64,000 bases of DNA from positions 48,358,786 to 48,422,785 of the forward strand of contig CM053803.1 in the NCBI GenBank assembly GCA_028671895.1, given 5' to 3'. Shown here piece by piece: positions 49,295 through 61,056 of this stretch. A model generated the notes under the pieces. It worked only from the letters and a program-made list of their open reading frames with translations. It was not told the DNA's origin and ran no database searches. Source of the stretch: Oenanthe sinensis. Lineage: Eukaryota; Streptophyta; Magnoliopsida; Apiales; Apiaceae. A program made the translations under genes and the position numbers. Position 1 is the stretch's first letter, and each line of letters begins with the position of its first letter.

Positions 49295-52012
49295 ATGGCA
49301 TCCACGGCGGTGAAGAACGTCTTTAAATCCATCAGGGAAAAGGGTCTGCTCACTTTCTTCCGGGATATCAAACACGAAGGATACTTGTAATTTACCCTCT
49401 TTCACATTAGTCTTCGTTTTGCCTGATGATTCGATTATCTATTTCAATGTCTTCTGTTTGTCGATTACATGAATTTGTATCTCAAATTGCTCTCATTATA
49501 GCTCAGTTTACCATCCATTCTAATTCTAATTCTAATTATTTTTGCCTGCTCTCATTTGCTTTTTAACTTACCAAATTGTATGCACTAAGCATTAATAAAA
49601 TTTATGGATAATTTAGGTCAACCATGTTTCTTTCAAATTCCCCTCTCTTGCTCTTCCCTCCATGGCTCCATGTCTATTACTACTCCTATTCCCCCACCCT
49701 CTGTCCACTATCCCTTGTTCTTCCTTCACCCCTCTCTTCGTGTTGCTTTCACTATCTCACAAGTAATCACACCAGTCACCCTATTTATCTGTTGTAGATC
49801 TGACTCATCCTTTTCCGTACGCAGATGCGTGTCTGCCATGATTGTCTTTTTTCACTGGATCATCACATGCTCTCATTACATGTATTAACAAATATCTTTG
49901 CTCTGAATTTGCAATGACCGAGCTCGAACCGTTACATTACTTTCTTGGACCCTCTGTTGTAGGGATATATTGTGGTATGTTTCTTTTCAAAAAGAAATGA
50001 TAATTCTGAACAACATCATCCCACCAAATATATTGCTATCAATGTTCATTTTGTTTGCAAGAATTTTGCACTCCGGCTCATTCACATTTTGACCAATGGG
50101 TCACAAATCATCCTGTTCCTTGATTTCCTATCTAGCCTTGTGGTATAATTTATGATGTATAGCCCACACAGTTTGTTGTACACACTATATAGACTATGCA
50201 AGAGTCCAGGGAAAAAATCACCTTACTCATTTAATTGAAATTAAGATCTCTGTGTATTAACTTTTGTTGGATTATAGTTTAAATTAAACAGTAAATGTTA
50301 GATGTGGATACATGCTCAGAAGATTATTTGAAGCACAGCATTATTGTCTCAAGCATTTGAGAGCTTACAATCCTTGGTTAAATTGAGGTGGTAAATGACC
50401 AATCCCATTTAGTTGGGGCCGTGGGGGTTTATTGAATTTGTTAGCGGGGTGCTTGAAGTGAAAGATGACTGCATATATGTGAACTAGGCTGCTAGTATTT
50501 ATCTATCAGAAACACCACTCACAAGTACAAACTTGGGGTTATTTTTTTTTAAACATTGAAGTTATATATTCACTTTTCAGCACGTTAGTATGTAAGTAGC
50601 AAACCCTGATATGTGAAATCCAGAGCCTTTTCCATGTGTGACAATATGACATCACAGTAGCTTTGTAATCTTATCTATTTTTTCTCCTCCACACAATTAC
50701 TTCTCGAAGCATATATATATCAACTTCTGAAAGCATCTGGGTCTCAAAGAAGTTAATATATATATATATATATATATTAACTGATGGTTTTCTTTTTTTG
50801 AATTTACAGGAAGTGCCTTGGAGATGGAAATATTCTGTAAGCAATATTTTTTATACGTGCTTGTTGGCTTGCCATTACACCGTTTCTTACATGATTATGG
50901 CACCAACGAACAATGTTAGCTAGTTCTCTATTAGTAAAATGCAAACAGGTTTTTAATCCAAAGTATGTTGTAAAAAATATAATTTTTGGGCTCACTAATC
51001 TCTATCTCCTTTTATTTTGCTTGTGAATTTGCTGACTGCTGTATCTGAGCAAGCCACATTTCGATTTCTGCAACACTTAGTGTCCGCACAATATTATGGT
51101 TCTTATTATTGCAGGCAAACAAAGTTACATAACATAGGCGCAACTGTTGTCGGTGTTGATAAGTTTGGTAATAAATACTATGAGAAGCTTGGAGACACTC
51201 AATATGGTGGGCATTTTTTAATTTTATAATAACATATTTTGTTGATAGAACTGTTACCCATTATTTCATCTGTCTTGCAAATTCAAATTTACAGTGTTAC
51301 AGTATCACAATTAGATATTAGTGTTTCCTTGTCGGATTAAAGGATTGTTGATAACAAAGACACCACTGTTGAAGTATCGGACACATTCAGTGTCTGATAA
51401 TTTAGCTCATAAACTCTATGAACTAGCTGAAGTCTGATATAACGCTGGCAGTATATTTATATCCTTCTAGTATCATTTTAGTACTAAATAAAGCATTATT
51501 TAATAACTTATTTGAACTTCAGGGGTTCGATATAACTCAAGCGTGCTCAAGTTCCACTGATTTCTTTGTTTTACACAAGTCAGGAAAAACAAAACGTTTG
51601 TAGTGTTTCACTAGTATTCCTTTTAATTCTTCCACCAACATTGTTTTTGTTTACATAGGAAGGCATAGGTGGGTGGAATATGCCTCAAAGGGGCGCTACA
51701 ATGCTTCTCAAGTCCCACCAGAATGGCATGGGTGGCTACATTTTATAACTGATCGCACTGGAGATGAGGTTAGTCGTTTTTTCTAGTATTTTTGCAAGGC
51801 AGTTGAAAACTGTTCTCTCGAGTATGTGCTGAAGATAGTTAACTACTGTCCTGTAGCTGTTAAGCCTGAAACCAAAGAGGTACGGGTTGGACCATAAGGA
51901 GAACTTGTCTGGAGAGGGTGACGAGTACATCTATCACTCCAAGGGACACACTCTCCATGCTGGGCAGAGAGACTGGACCCGCTACCAGTCATGGCAACCC
52001 ACAAAGACCTAA
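49295..52012 (+). CDS. NADH dehydrogenase (ubiquinone) subunit NDUFA12 / B17.2
   Basis: Five exons (49295-49386, 50810-50836, 51115-51206, 51659-51768, 51857-52012) join in phase to 158 residues, matching plant B17.2 (about 159). It is an accessory subunit of mitochondrial complex I in the matrix arm, added late in assembly. The sequence begins MASTAVKNVFKSIREKGL and shows the family core: GATVVGVDKFGNKYYEKL, then HRWVEYA and VPPEWHGWLHFITD. These are followed by LKPKRYGLDHKENLSGEGDEY and a basic/aromatic tail RDWTRYQSWQPTK. Exon 2 is only 27 bases and is easily missed. There is no cleavable presequence by eye, as usual for this subunit. A Stowaway MITE lies just upstream. Confidence 0.96.
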
Positions 52013-52918
52013 ATTCTCCCTTCTGTGAGCTTGTGTAAAAGTGTGTTTTTAGAATAAGTTTATCGTCTTCATTGAAGATGACAATCGATAGAGATGCTAA
52101 ATGTCGTCTTCTGGAATTAAACAAGTGTACAATTTGCTGATATATTGTTATCATAAATATGTGGTGTTTAATAGTTGAATGATTCATGAGAGGAGGATTC
52201 ATCTTCCTTTTTCTAATTCATCGAAGTATTTTGGGTACATTTTTTATAGGTGTTGGATCTATGTTAATACCATAGTGTATAATTGCATCACATATGCACT
52301 ATTTATTAATTATTTTTTCAATATAAATAAATTATATTGGTGAAAGTCGAGTTAGCGAGTTTTAGTCTACCAACCGGTTGGACTCTGAACCAACTAAAAA
52401 ATATATATTTCTGCAAGTACTTTAATTTCAAAAAAAAAAATGATCAAAGATATTATACAAAAAACATTTATATTAAAATATAAAGCTATATAAGATATTA
52501 TAATATAATAATCTTCTGTTTGTATGAAACAACAGGTTGGAGCAAATAGTAAACGATCCCCAGGTTGGCTAAAACTCATTGTTCATTTTAAGCCATCTTT
52601 GTGGTACACTGCTCCATAGGATTACACGAGGCATAATTTACTGTCCACTCTCATTAACTAATTTAGGCACCTATTTATATGCATTTTGAAAACATGCACG
52701 TACCAACATGTATGAATAGATATATAGATTTACACAAATTTGTTGCCAAATAGTTTCACAAACATGAAAGTAGGTAAACTTATAGCTTACAAAAGAAATT
52801 AAAGAACGAACGGATCAAAGAATTTAAGAACCCAATTGGATCATAAGAGTAAAACAGATTTATGGAATATATATCATAACACTGGATACATAAAATTGTG
52901 TGATAACTAGCCTGCTAT
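52013..52918. other. Convergent 3' intergenic region NDUFA12 / fasciclin-like gene
   Basis: About 900 bases of AT-rich DNA containing both 3' UTRs. The antisense frame at 51,843-52,202 is a shadow of NDUFA12 exon 5. No repeat ends or further gene are recognised. Confidence 0.5.
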
Positions 52919-53656
52919 CTATATGGAAAACAATCCTGGTACCAAAACACAAGTAATTAGGAAGTTAATTAATCCACCAGGCGAAAAATGAGGGTAAGAA
53001 GCTGAGTGTGATGGAGTAATGGTATATTCTGCGGGCGAAGGAGCAATCATATTTTGGTTGGCATTGGGGGGCGGAGGTGCAACGGTTGAAGCTGGACTAC
53101 TGATGACATTTGTAGAATTGGAACAGGAGAATGGAGGTGAATTGGAATTTTGCTGATCAACCAGCTGCGTGATCACCCCATCTATGCCGTGGCATCTGAT
53201 TGAGGAATTAGTACATATATTCGGAGTAGTGATCTGAATATTGTTTAAGAAGAAATGTCTACTACCACCGTTGAAAACATGGAGCATCATATCAGGTTTC
53301 AGGGTCGGAATCATGGAGCCTGTTGGAAAGTGTTGCAAGTCTTCGAAAAATAATGGAGTGGGAATGGCATGAGTGAGTAAGAATTGTGATACATCATTGT
53401 TGAGAAAGGATGAATTAGCCAAAATCCGATCATTAGGCATTAGGAAAGTGACATTCCCATGTATATTTATGTTGTCGGGTGCCATGTTGATGAGCACGAC
53501 ATATGTGTAATACGTAGATCTCTGCATTTCTTCGATGGCTGCAAGTAAATCATTGCTCTTTGCTGCATGAATATTTGTAGGAGTCCATGATATGAATATA
53601 GCTAAGAGAATTAGAGACAAAGCTGATGCTGAGAGGTGCATTTTGAGTTTGTCCAA
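52919..53656 (-). CDS. Fasciclin-like arabinogalactan-type protein (single FAS1 domain)
   Basis: A single-exon gene of 245 residues. Residues 1-31 are a clear secretion signal (LSLILLAIFISWTP, then cleavage near HAAKS). The FAS1 domain covers about 33-165, with the H1-like block NVTFLMPNDRILANSSF and the later FFEDLQHFPTGSMIPTL and HGIDGVITQLV (H2/YH region). Pro/Ser/Thr-rich stretches (VAPPPPNANQ, IAPSPAEY) are arabinogalactan-type glycosylation sites, and several N-glycosylation sequons (NVT, NSS, NST) are present. The C terminus is hydrophobic (GGLINFLITCVLVPGLFSI), fitting a GPI-anchor signal. It would sit at the outer face of the plasma membrane or in the wall, where FLAs act in adhesion and wall organisation. 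It is shorter and more diverged than the classical FLA1-13 proteins. The group resembles the FLA19-21-like single-domain proteins, but that subgroup is uncertain. Confidence 0.85.
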   Translation of the reverse strand: MDKLKMHLSASALSLILLAIFISWTPTNIHAAKSNDLLAAIEEMQRSTYYTYVVLINMAPDNINIHGNVTFLMPNDRILANSSFLNNDVSQFLLTHAIPTPLFFEDLQHFPTGSMIPTLKPDMMLHVFNGGSRHFFLNNIQITTPNICTNSSIRCHGIDGVITQLVDQQNSNSPPFSCSNSTNVISSPASTVAPPPPNANQNMIAPSPAEYTITPSHSASYPHFSPGGLINFLITCVLVPGLFSI

Positions 53657-53975
53657 GGACAGGAATATTGATAATCTGGCCGGCCTTCTTATGAAGTTGT
53701 GATGAAATAGTTAATAATCAATATCTGAGGGTTAATTAGCTTATGCATGCAACTTTGCTGCTTGAAAAAGTTTATAAATTGACAATGCCTACTGCATGAG
53801 GAGTTATTTTTAAGGGGGTAGGATTTCGATACAAAGATTGCTTCTTCCGTTTATTTATCAGTATTGCTAGTCTGTCTTGTTTTAACTTGCTTATTTTGGT
53901 ATTTATGATGGAAATTACTCCGTAATAATTAGAGAACCGGTTATGTCCTGCATTCATGTCAGGTACACGGTTTTA

Positions 53976-54755
53976 GAGTAAAGAGCACTTCGTGTACCCG
54001 CAGTTTGTGTGTCAGACCACTTGGGATACCACACTTTAAAAAGTACGACGCGCTATACTGCATTTCTTAACGTCTTGGCACTTTGCTGTTTTCCGTTAAA
54101 TTGGACTAACGCCGTCAGTTTTTTTGTTTTGGAGAAAAAGATGTTCTTCGTGTTCTTGAAGATCAAAGCAACTTTTGAAGATGATTTTGAACTTAGTTTT
54201 CTTCGTATGAGTAACCAAATTGAATCCCATGTGTTGAAGTACATGACTACGTGCTCCGTCTTTGTTAGAAATTGCTTGATTTGTAATTCATGATTTTCGG
54301 GTTATACTTGAATTTCTTATTTATTTTTCCGTTAATTTGTTGTATAAAATAATTACATGGTTACGTAGATCGGTGAAAGGACATGCTAGTGATATTTTTT
54401 GTTTGTGTTTATGCGTTGTTTTTGGAGCTCGTCGGAAAATTATTTTTCCGGTAAAGCTCGTCGGATTTCTTCAATTTACGGCCACATGGTTGCTTGTTTG
54501 TACGTATAATTGTTACATACGTACTCCTGGCAAAGCTAGCATTATTTTGGTATAAAAACTGAGAAGCTTTGTTTGGGTTTTGTTTTACCGTCGTTCAAGG
54601 TCACCGGAGACGATGACGGCGTTAGTCCAATTTAACGGAAAACAGCAAAGTGCCAGGACGTTAAGAAGTGCAGTATAGCGCGTCGTACTTTTTGAAGTGT
54701 GGTATCCCAAGTGGTCTGACACACAAACTGCGAGTACACGAAGTGTTCTTTACTC
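53976..54755. mobile_element. Mutator-type non-autonomous element (780 bp) with 140-bp TIRs and 9-bp TSD
   Basis: The terminal inverted repeats begin GAGTAAAGAGCACTTCG on the left and GAGTAAAGAACACTTCG inward from the right. They match almost perfectly for about 140 bases (through ccacttgggatacc, gtacgacgcgctatactgca and gttaaattggactaacgccg). A perfect nine-base direct repeat ACGGTTTTA flanks it (53967-53975 and 54756-54764). The centre (54,117-54,610) has two short frames (54,009-54,293 and 54,337-54,555) with no transposase similarity that I can see. The TIR length and nine-base duplication fit Mutator-like elements. High TIR identity suggests recent movement. Confidence 0.92.
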
Positions 54756-54849
54756 ACGGTTTTATTATCACTTTTATTGGGCAGTACAAGTTAACTTCCC
54801 AATCTTAATTCTTAAATTGATGTTTCATGCCTTGGTTAAAAAAATGATG

Positions 54850-55150
54850 GGGGTGTTTGGAAATTAGAGATTTGAGATAAGTTAGAGATTTGATAAGTGA
54901 ATCCTCTTATATGTATGTTTGGTAGTTAGCTGATTGAAATAGTTTATTGAGATGAAAAAACTAATTTTGAAAAAGCTAAAGAGTTTTTTGCATTATAGGT
55001 TTGTCATGTGCCTAATTTAAATATAAACAATTAATTCCAACAGTTTATTATCAAATAAATTTTTCCAAACGTCTGATGCAATCCATTAGTCAAAACAGTT
55101 AGACAAAACAACTAATTCAATCCGCTTCAACTAACCGCTAATTGTTAAAC
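54850..55150. repeat. Possible hAT-like element in the RPL9 upstream spacer
   Basis: Left edge ggggtgtttggaaattagag and right edge ctaattgttaaacaaagctg are loosely complementary and enclose repeated agagatttga and attagttgaa-like phrases. The imperfect ends and absence of a target duplication keep this tentative. Confidence 0.35.
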
Positions 55151-55199
55151 AAAGCTGATGTACATACGAGTAGTATTATAGTATTTTAAGCAAAAGTTT

Positions 55200-55345
55200 T
55201 ATGTAAAACTTAAATGGAGGACTAATTGGAGAACCTACATGTGCTGCATTATATTTTACTTATAATATATTGCAGTATATAATGCAATATATATATATAT
55301 ATATTCTTTAATTAGTACTTCATTTAAGAATTTTAATAGAATACA
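55200..55345. repeat. Palindromic MITE-like repeat related to 40,735-40,860
   Basis: The left arm taaaacttaaatggaggact and the right arm (complement of agtacttcatttaagaattt) form inverted repeats around an AT-rich hairpin core containing a TA run (about 55,283-55,303). The core phrase attgcagtatataatgcaat and the arms resemble the XPO1 intron 13 repeat. Confidence 0.45.
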
Positions 55346-55554
55346 ATAATATTTTGTCCGTTGTTTTAGTAATCATTTTTGAAAATTTTACGTAGATATA
55401 TTAAAAATTTAAAAATCATACTTAATTTTTAATTTTTGTTCATAATGATTAAATTAGTTTAATTTGTATATGAAAAAGAGAAGATTGAAAATGATAAAAA
55501 ATATTTTGTAAGTAAATTAGTGGAGTAGTATAGTAGTATCATTATGAACAGAAT

Positions 55555-55686
55555 TGGGCCTAAATTAGAGGAGCGGGGCACGGCCCAAAAAAGAAGAAAT
55601 CGTATAAGCAATTGTCATCATCATATGCTACATAAATAAGCCCCAGTGTAGGGTTTCTGCAATCGCCTCGTCTGTATAAAACCCTA
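55555..55686 (+). promoter_or_regulatory. Site II and telo-box elements of the RPL9 promoter
   Basis: TGGGCC at 55555-55560 and its complement GGCCCA at 55582-55587 are site II (TCP) motifs. AGGGTTT at 55650 and AAACCCTA at 55679-55686 are telo-boxes just before the start codon at 55713. This arrangement is the standard plant cytosolic ribosomal-protein promoter grammar and supports the RPL9 call. Confidence 0.75.
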
Positions 55687-55712
55687 ACTAACTAATTCCG
55701 AAACAACGAGCA

Positions 55713-57001
55713 ATGAAGACGATCTTGTCATCGGAAACAATGGACATCCCGGAGGGGATCACAATCAAAATAAAAGCAAAGGTGATCGAAGTGGAAGGGC
55801 CACGTGGCAAGCTCATTCGCAACTTCAAGCATTTGAATCTCGATTTCCAACTCATCACCGACGAGACTACCGGTCAGAAGAAGCTCAAAGTGGATGCTTG
55901 GTTCGGATCTCGCAAGACAACAGCTGCTATTCGTACGGCTCTTAGCCACGTCAACAATTTAATTGTTGGTGTTACAAAGGGGTATAGATACAAGATGCGA
56001 TTCGTGTATGCTCATTTCCCTATCAATGCTAGTATTGGCGGTGCTAGTAATTCTATTGAAATCCGTAACTTCCTTGGCGAGAAAAAGGTATTACTTTTAC
56101 TTTATTTCTTCATTTATATTTCTTGTATTCACATGCTCTGTACATGTCTGTGTTAAGTATCGAGTGAATAGATAGCTATTGCTCTACACTTCTGCTATCT
56201 AATTATATATGATAACATTACATATATTTCGTTTCTGTCTGCTATTTGCCATTTCATTTGTTACGCAGCACTCTGTTTTACGTATTCTTATTATACCAAC
56301 TTCCCCCGGATATGTTTTTGTTATATATCGGTAAAAAATCAAGTAATTAACAAATGTACACCGGTGCTTGATATGTGTTCTAATTACTTAGTTTTACATA
56401 CTCTTATTTTTTAAGTAAGAGTTGTGCTTGTATAATAATTATGGGTATGATATTAACATGACCTACCTATGATGAATGTTGTTTCTATTTATATTTTTTT
56501 GTAACAAATGTACTGGTGCTACACTTTTGTACATATTTTTTGGTGATTAATTGGTACTCACTGGGGTGCTTGAAATGTCTTCTAGTTACTGTATGTTTCT
56601 ATTCTATAATGTATTAACATCTATTGTTGTATGGCCTCATTAGGTGAGGAAAGTTCAGATGCTTGATGGGGTTACTATTACTAGGTCCGAAAAGGTCAAG
56701 GATGAGATTGTCCTTGATGGTAATGATATTGAACTCGTATCACGGTCTGCTGCCCTGATAAACCAGGTACCTGCCTACTTTACGTTGTATATGCATATAA
56801 ATTTATCAAGATAGTGATTTTTTTGCAAAAGTTATGATTTTTAGTTGATATTTTTTTTTTTGTATTATGTTCCTCTCTTGCACATACTGATACAGTGTAT
56901 TGATTGTACAGAAATGTCATGTTAAGAAGAAGGATATCAGGAAGTTTCTTGATGGTATCTATGTCAGTGAGAAGGGAACAATAGCCACCGAGACAGAGTA
57001 A
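55713..57001 (+). CDS. RPL9: 60S ribosomal protein L9 (uL6)
   Basis: Three exons (55713-56087, 56644-56766, 56912-57001) join in phase to 195 residues, the normal length of plant RPL9. It is a structural protein of the cytosolic large subunit near the sarcin-ricin loop and stalk base. Diagnostic segments are MKTILSSETMDIPEGITIKI, VEGPRGKLIRNFKHLNLDF and DAWFGSRKTTAAIRTALSHV. Further on are LIVGVTKGYRYKMRFVYAHF and, after intron 1, VRKVQMLDGVTITRSEKVKD. The C terminus reads KDIRKFLDGIYVSEKGTIAT. The upstream region has site II and telo-box motifs. The downstream neighbour is a convergent CSLD relic. No lesions are seen. Confidence 0.98.
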
Positions 57002-57818
57002 TTAGGCTGTAGTTTCTCAATCATTGTCGTCTCTTCCTGGTCTTAATCACAATGTTTCTACCTTTAAGTTCATTTGAACAGTATGTTTTAAGTTTTGACT
57101 TGAAGATTTTGTGTTCTGCCTTTTGGGTTATTTACAAGGAAGCCAAATGGATTGGTAGTTTATGTACTTGGTGTTTTTGCACTGTTGGCTAGTTTTTGTG
57201 TTGGTTTCTACCCTCTGTGTTCGTAGGATGTGGTGTGCTTAATATATTTTATATCATTAAATTATATGAGCTCCAATCAATATCTTTACCCTTTGAATTG
57301 GAGGCTGATAAGGTGTTGCTTTTGATTATACGTATACTCTTGACCGGAAAAAACAATGGTGAGAAATGTGAAGATTAAATTATCAGAGTTCCGGAAGTAG
57401 ACTACGGATTGCAATAGGTATAATTGCGTAGCTCTTTTGTGACAATTAGATAACATCAATAATCAGAAGGTTGATGTATTCTAGTACACAATTAGTATAA
57501 CCCAAGTTTGGTTGAATTTAGGCCTCGTACAGGATGATATATTTGAGAAATGAGTTATGAGTTATATATAAGATCCAACCTGTAAAATGCCAACTGAACC
57601 AGTAAAACACAACGTATAAATTATATGGCATCATGGTATAAAAAGAATTAAGAAATTACAAGTGCTAATATAGAGTGCATGAGAGCCTGTTCCTTGTCTT
57701 CAAGGAGACATGCTAGACTTGTATTTTCGGTTCATCAATGCTTTAAAAGTGCTCTATATAGTTAACAAATGGCTTGCTGGGTAAACTACTCCGTTTAGAG
57801 ACATGAACTTGCATTTTA
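57002..57818. other. 3' intergenic region between RPL9 and the CSLD relic
   Basis: About 820 bases including the RPL9 3' UTR. The short frame at 57,196-57,378 has no recognisable features. No repeats with definable ends are seen. Confidence 0.5.
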
Positions 57819-58942
57819 TCAAGGAAACTGAAATGAGCCTCCAATTTCAGTAGCACGAGCAGGTGGATTAATTGACACCCATAGAAGGGATATGGTGGTG
57901 GCAATAAGGCCCGACCATACGAAAACAATGGTAGGCGTTCTTCCTCTTCTTCCCATCAATCCCTTAGCAAAAGGATATAGATGGGCTAGCACCCAACCTA
58001 GTAACCGACTCCATTGTGGTATGGCACTGTATATTGTACGGCTAAATCCAACTGCTATAGCAATCAAATTAGTCATCATAATTGTGATAGGAGGAATCAT
58101 GAGGGATGTCCATTTCACTACACAGAGATCAGCAAATTCATCGTTCTCATCATCACCGCCTGATTTTGATGTTAAAGTGAAAAATATCTCAATTCCAGCA
58201 ACAACTTTCAAAAGTCCTTGAAGCACAGCAGCCAAGTGAGCACTAGTGCCTCCAATCAACCAGAATTGCTCGTTTCTCCACCACTCCTCTAATTCAATGC
58301 CGGACCACTTCACCTCCAGCACAGCAAGCAAGCAAAGTGTGATAGTAATAGTCAAGAGGTATGCCAGGAAAGTGACATCAAGGCTTTGGACAATAAACTG
58401 ACCAGAAAAAAGGGAAAGCACTGATAGAAAACAATACACTATAAGGAAAATGGAGGTAAAACGGGTATATTCCTACATTCAGGTAAGCAATTCTTTGCAG
58501 GAACTTCATTTTTGAAGTGGCTAACAAAGCATTGTTACGAGAGAAGAATATTTCAACCGAACCAGTAGCCCAGCGGAGAACCTGGTGGAGTCTATCTGTT
58601 AGATTAATTGGAGCAGTTCCACGGAAAGCATCACGTTTAGTCACACAATAAACTGATCTCCATCCCCTGTTGTGCATTCTATACCCAGTGACAACATCTT
58701 CTGTAACAGACCCATAAATCCACCCAACACGTTCTCCCCACTCAGTATTATCCTCATACCAGCAAGAGATGACGCTGATTGCCTCTGCAACAGTGGATGC
58801 ATCAAGAACTGATATATCGGCTAGATGAGGTTCTCCGCCCAAATGTGACAGTAGGAGGCATTGGAGGCTTGTGTTGTGAATCAGGACCATTGTCATCCGA
58901 TGACATGGATAAGCGACTTGCCATGTTTGATTTTGAACTCAT
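57819..58942 (-). pseudogene. Cellulose synthase-like D (CSLD) deletion pseudogene
   Basis: The start (ATG at 58942) encodes a CSLD-type N terminus, about 46 codons ending PPTVTFGRRTSSSRYISS, most like the CSLD2/3 group. Near 58,806-58,812 this joins directly, out of frame, to the C-terminal part beginning LDASTVAEAISVISCWYEDN. About 750 codons, including the N-terminal helices and the two catalytic Asp motifs, are missing. The rest keeps the TEDVVTGYRMHNRGW (TED) and QVLRW motifs. A one-base insertion (an A run at 58458-58461) then shifts the frame between NVGIYPF and SIFLIVYCFL. Downstream, membrane helices read through ITLCLLAVLEVKWSGIELEE, SLMIPPITIMMTNLIAIAVG and LMGRRGRTPTIVFVWSGL to the stop. 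An in-frame loss of about six residues (GVFFSF in relatives) falls between RLLG and WVLAHLYPF. Intact CSLDs are about 1,140 residues and make Golgi beta-glucans for tip growth. This copy cannot, though a short C-terminal protein from an internal ATG is conceivable. Confidence 0.88.
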
Positions 58943-61056
58943 GAGGGCTAACTAAAAACTACTCCAAAATCCTGAAAGATGTTAAAACAAATATATTCAT
59001 CAAGTTCTGCTATTCTGTAGATAAAGACATCATCCAAGATTAAAAAACTGATCTTTACTTTGAATCCTTCAATAACTACCAGTAATACTACTAGCTAGGC
59101 ACCAAGTTAAACGATTGACTCATAGGAGGGTTTCAGCATTATAGCTGAAATACTCAAATAAGTTTGTACGTCAAGGTAAGTATAGATTAACTTGCAGCCT
59201 TCTCCCTTGAACAAGTAAAAGCTAATATGAAAGAAGATCTAGTCAAGTAACAGTCTAACAGGAAATCAAAGTCTGGGAAAAAAAATTGCACATGCAATGC
59301 GAAAAGACAGTTTAATTATAATAATACAATAAGGTAGGGGAAGAGAGGGTAGAAAGTTTATACCTGAACTTGTTACGTAGAGAGCAAAGGGAATGAAAGT
59401 GGAAGTTAAGATGCAAGTACAAGCTAGGTATGCTGCTGCTGCTAAGATATTAATCTGACTGTTCAAACAACATTACATATAAGCAAGAGCTGGGGACAGG
59501 GGACTGAGTCTATGAATATATAGAAAGATATACAGACTGCAGGCACCTATATATAAGATGGAAACATATAACAAGTTGTTGTTGTTGTTGTGTGTACACT
59601 AACACACCATTATTATAATTTGAAAATGATAAGTAGAGCTAGATATAGAAATGTTACCTCTAAAAGCTGGGAGACCAAATGGTTTGGTCCACTGCCGGCT
59701 GATTCACCCAAAACTACTGTGCCGTCTGGATGGAGGACCAACTCAGACTACTGCATCCATCCACTTTCGAAATGGATATGAGTCGGAAGTAGTAGTTTTA
59801 AAGTTATATGTTTTCTTTTATAGCTATGCTACTTATAAATTTTAATCCGATCCTCATATATAGTTAGTCTTGTATGTACAGACCTGTTCATTTGACTACG
59901 TAGCAGTATATATATTATTAATAAACAAATTTGACCCATACATAAATTCATAATTAATTTAAGACTTATTCACAGGCCGCCGCTTGATCATAATCAACTG
60001 TTGCTCTTGCTCTTTCTTTATTAACAATATATAAACAAGAACAAGTGAAAACATTTACATTTATTATCTTAACGATGAATATATATCATGGAATGATCGT
60101 GCTACATGATGTTCAATCGCAGCAGATGCATGTTTCTGTTGGCATTGCACGTACGTGAATCTTATAGAGGTCAAGAGGTCAAGTCAAGTGATGCATGATT
60201 CTATTATATATTATATATTATATATTATATATTATTATTATTATTATTATTATGTCTTCTCCTTGTGATGTATGTAACCCAACAATGCAAAGCAAGGATC
60301 GGAGTGGAACATAACAACTTACAACTAGCTACTTTATGCCCTCCACGTCTCCATCAGTAAACATCTGTTATTATGGGTTTTTTTTTCTTTCATCTCATCT
60401 CCATCACAAGGCTGCCATCGGCTCACAACAATTGGCAAGTGCCCCCGTAATAATTAACTAAAAAGACATGCATGGTAGACTAGGATTGCCGTTCAATATG
60501 CACTGCATTCGTAGTCATGATCCCATTACTCTTTCAATTAACCACAATTACAAAGGAAACATGTTCGATTGGATAATTTATATGTTTGCTTTTACCAAGC
60601 TCAAATCTGAAATTCTATTTCTCCATTAAGCCTTGAGTTTTTCACCTTAGGCCTGCAATTTGGCAGAGGACAAACATTCTTTATGGATTCATTAATTTTG
60701 GATATTAAACCAAAAAAGTAAAAACAGAAAAATAATCTCTCCTTTTGAGGGATGAATGTCAATGATGACGGTACACGAATAATAATACAATTAAAAGGTA
60801 AAAACATTGCTCAAGTACCACATCCCCGGTAACAATCTATATATAAAACCCACACACCAATTACTTACAAACACTGTATTTAAATACTGGTTATATAACC
60901 TCCAATACAGAGCAGAATATAAAAATGAAGGTTTCAGAAGGATTAGCTTCAATATTGGTTATGAGAATTCAAGCATCTTTGTGAGGATACCCAGAGGATC
61001 TATCAGACATCAGTTTAAAATCTGTTTAACATCTGAAATTCATAATGCAACACAAA
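58943..61056. other. Upstream flank of the CSLD relic and 3' flank of the TOL gene
   Basis: About 2.1 kb. The first part would be the 5' flank of the CSLD relic. An ATT/TATAT microsatellite lies at about 60,205-60,252. Open frames at 59,266-59,466, 59,590-59,845 and 60,601-60,807 show no motifs. No gene or transposon ends were recognised. Confidence 0.5.
60205..60252. repeat. TATAT/ATT compound microsatellite
   Basis: Several ttatata units are followed by about seven ATT trinucleotides. It is a simple repeat in the spacer downstream of the TOL gene. Confidence 0.85.

Noticed and set aside
51843..52202. 119-codon minus-strand frame
   Set aside because: It is the antisense shadow of NDUFA12 exon 5 and its 3' UTR.
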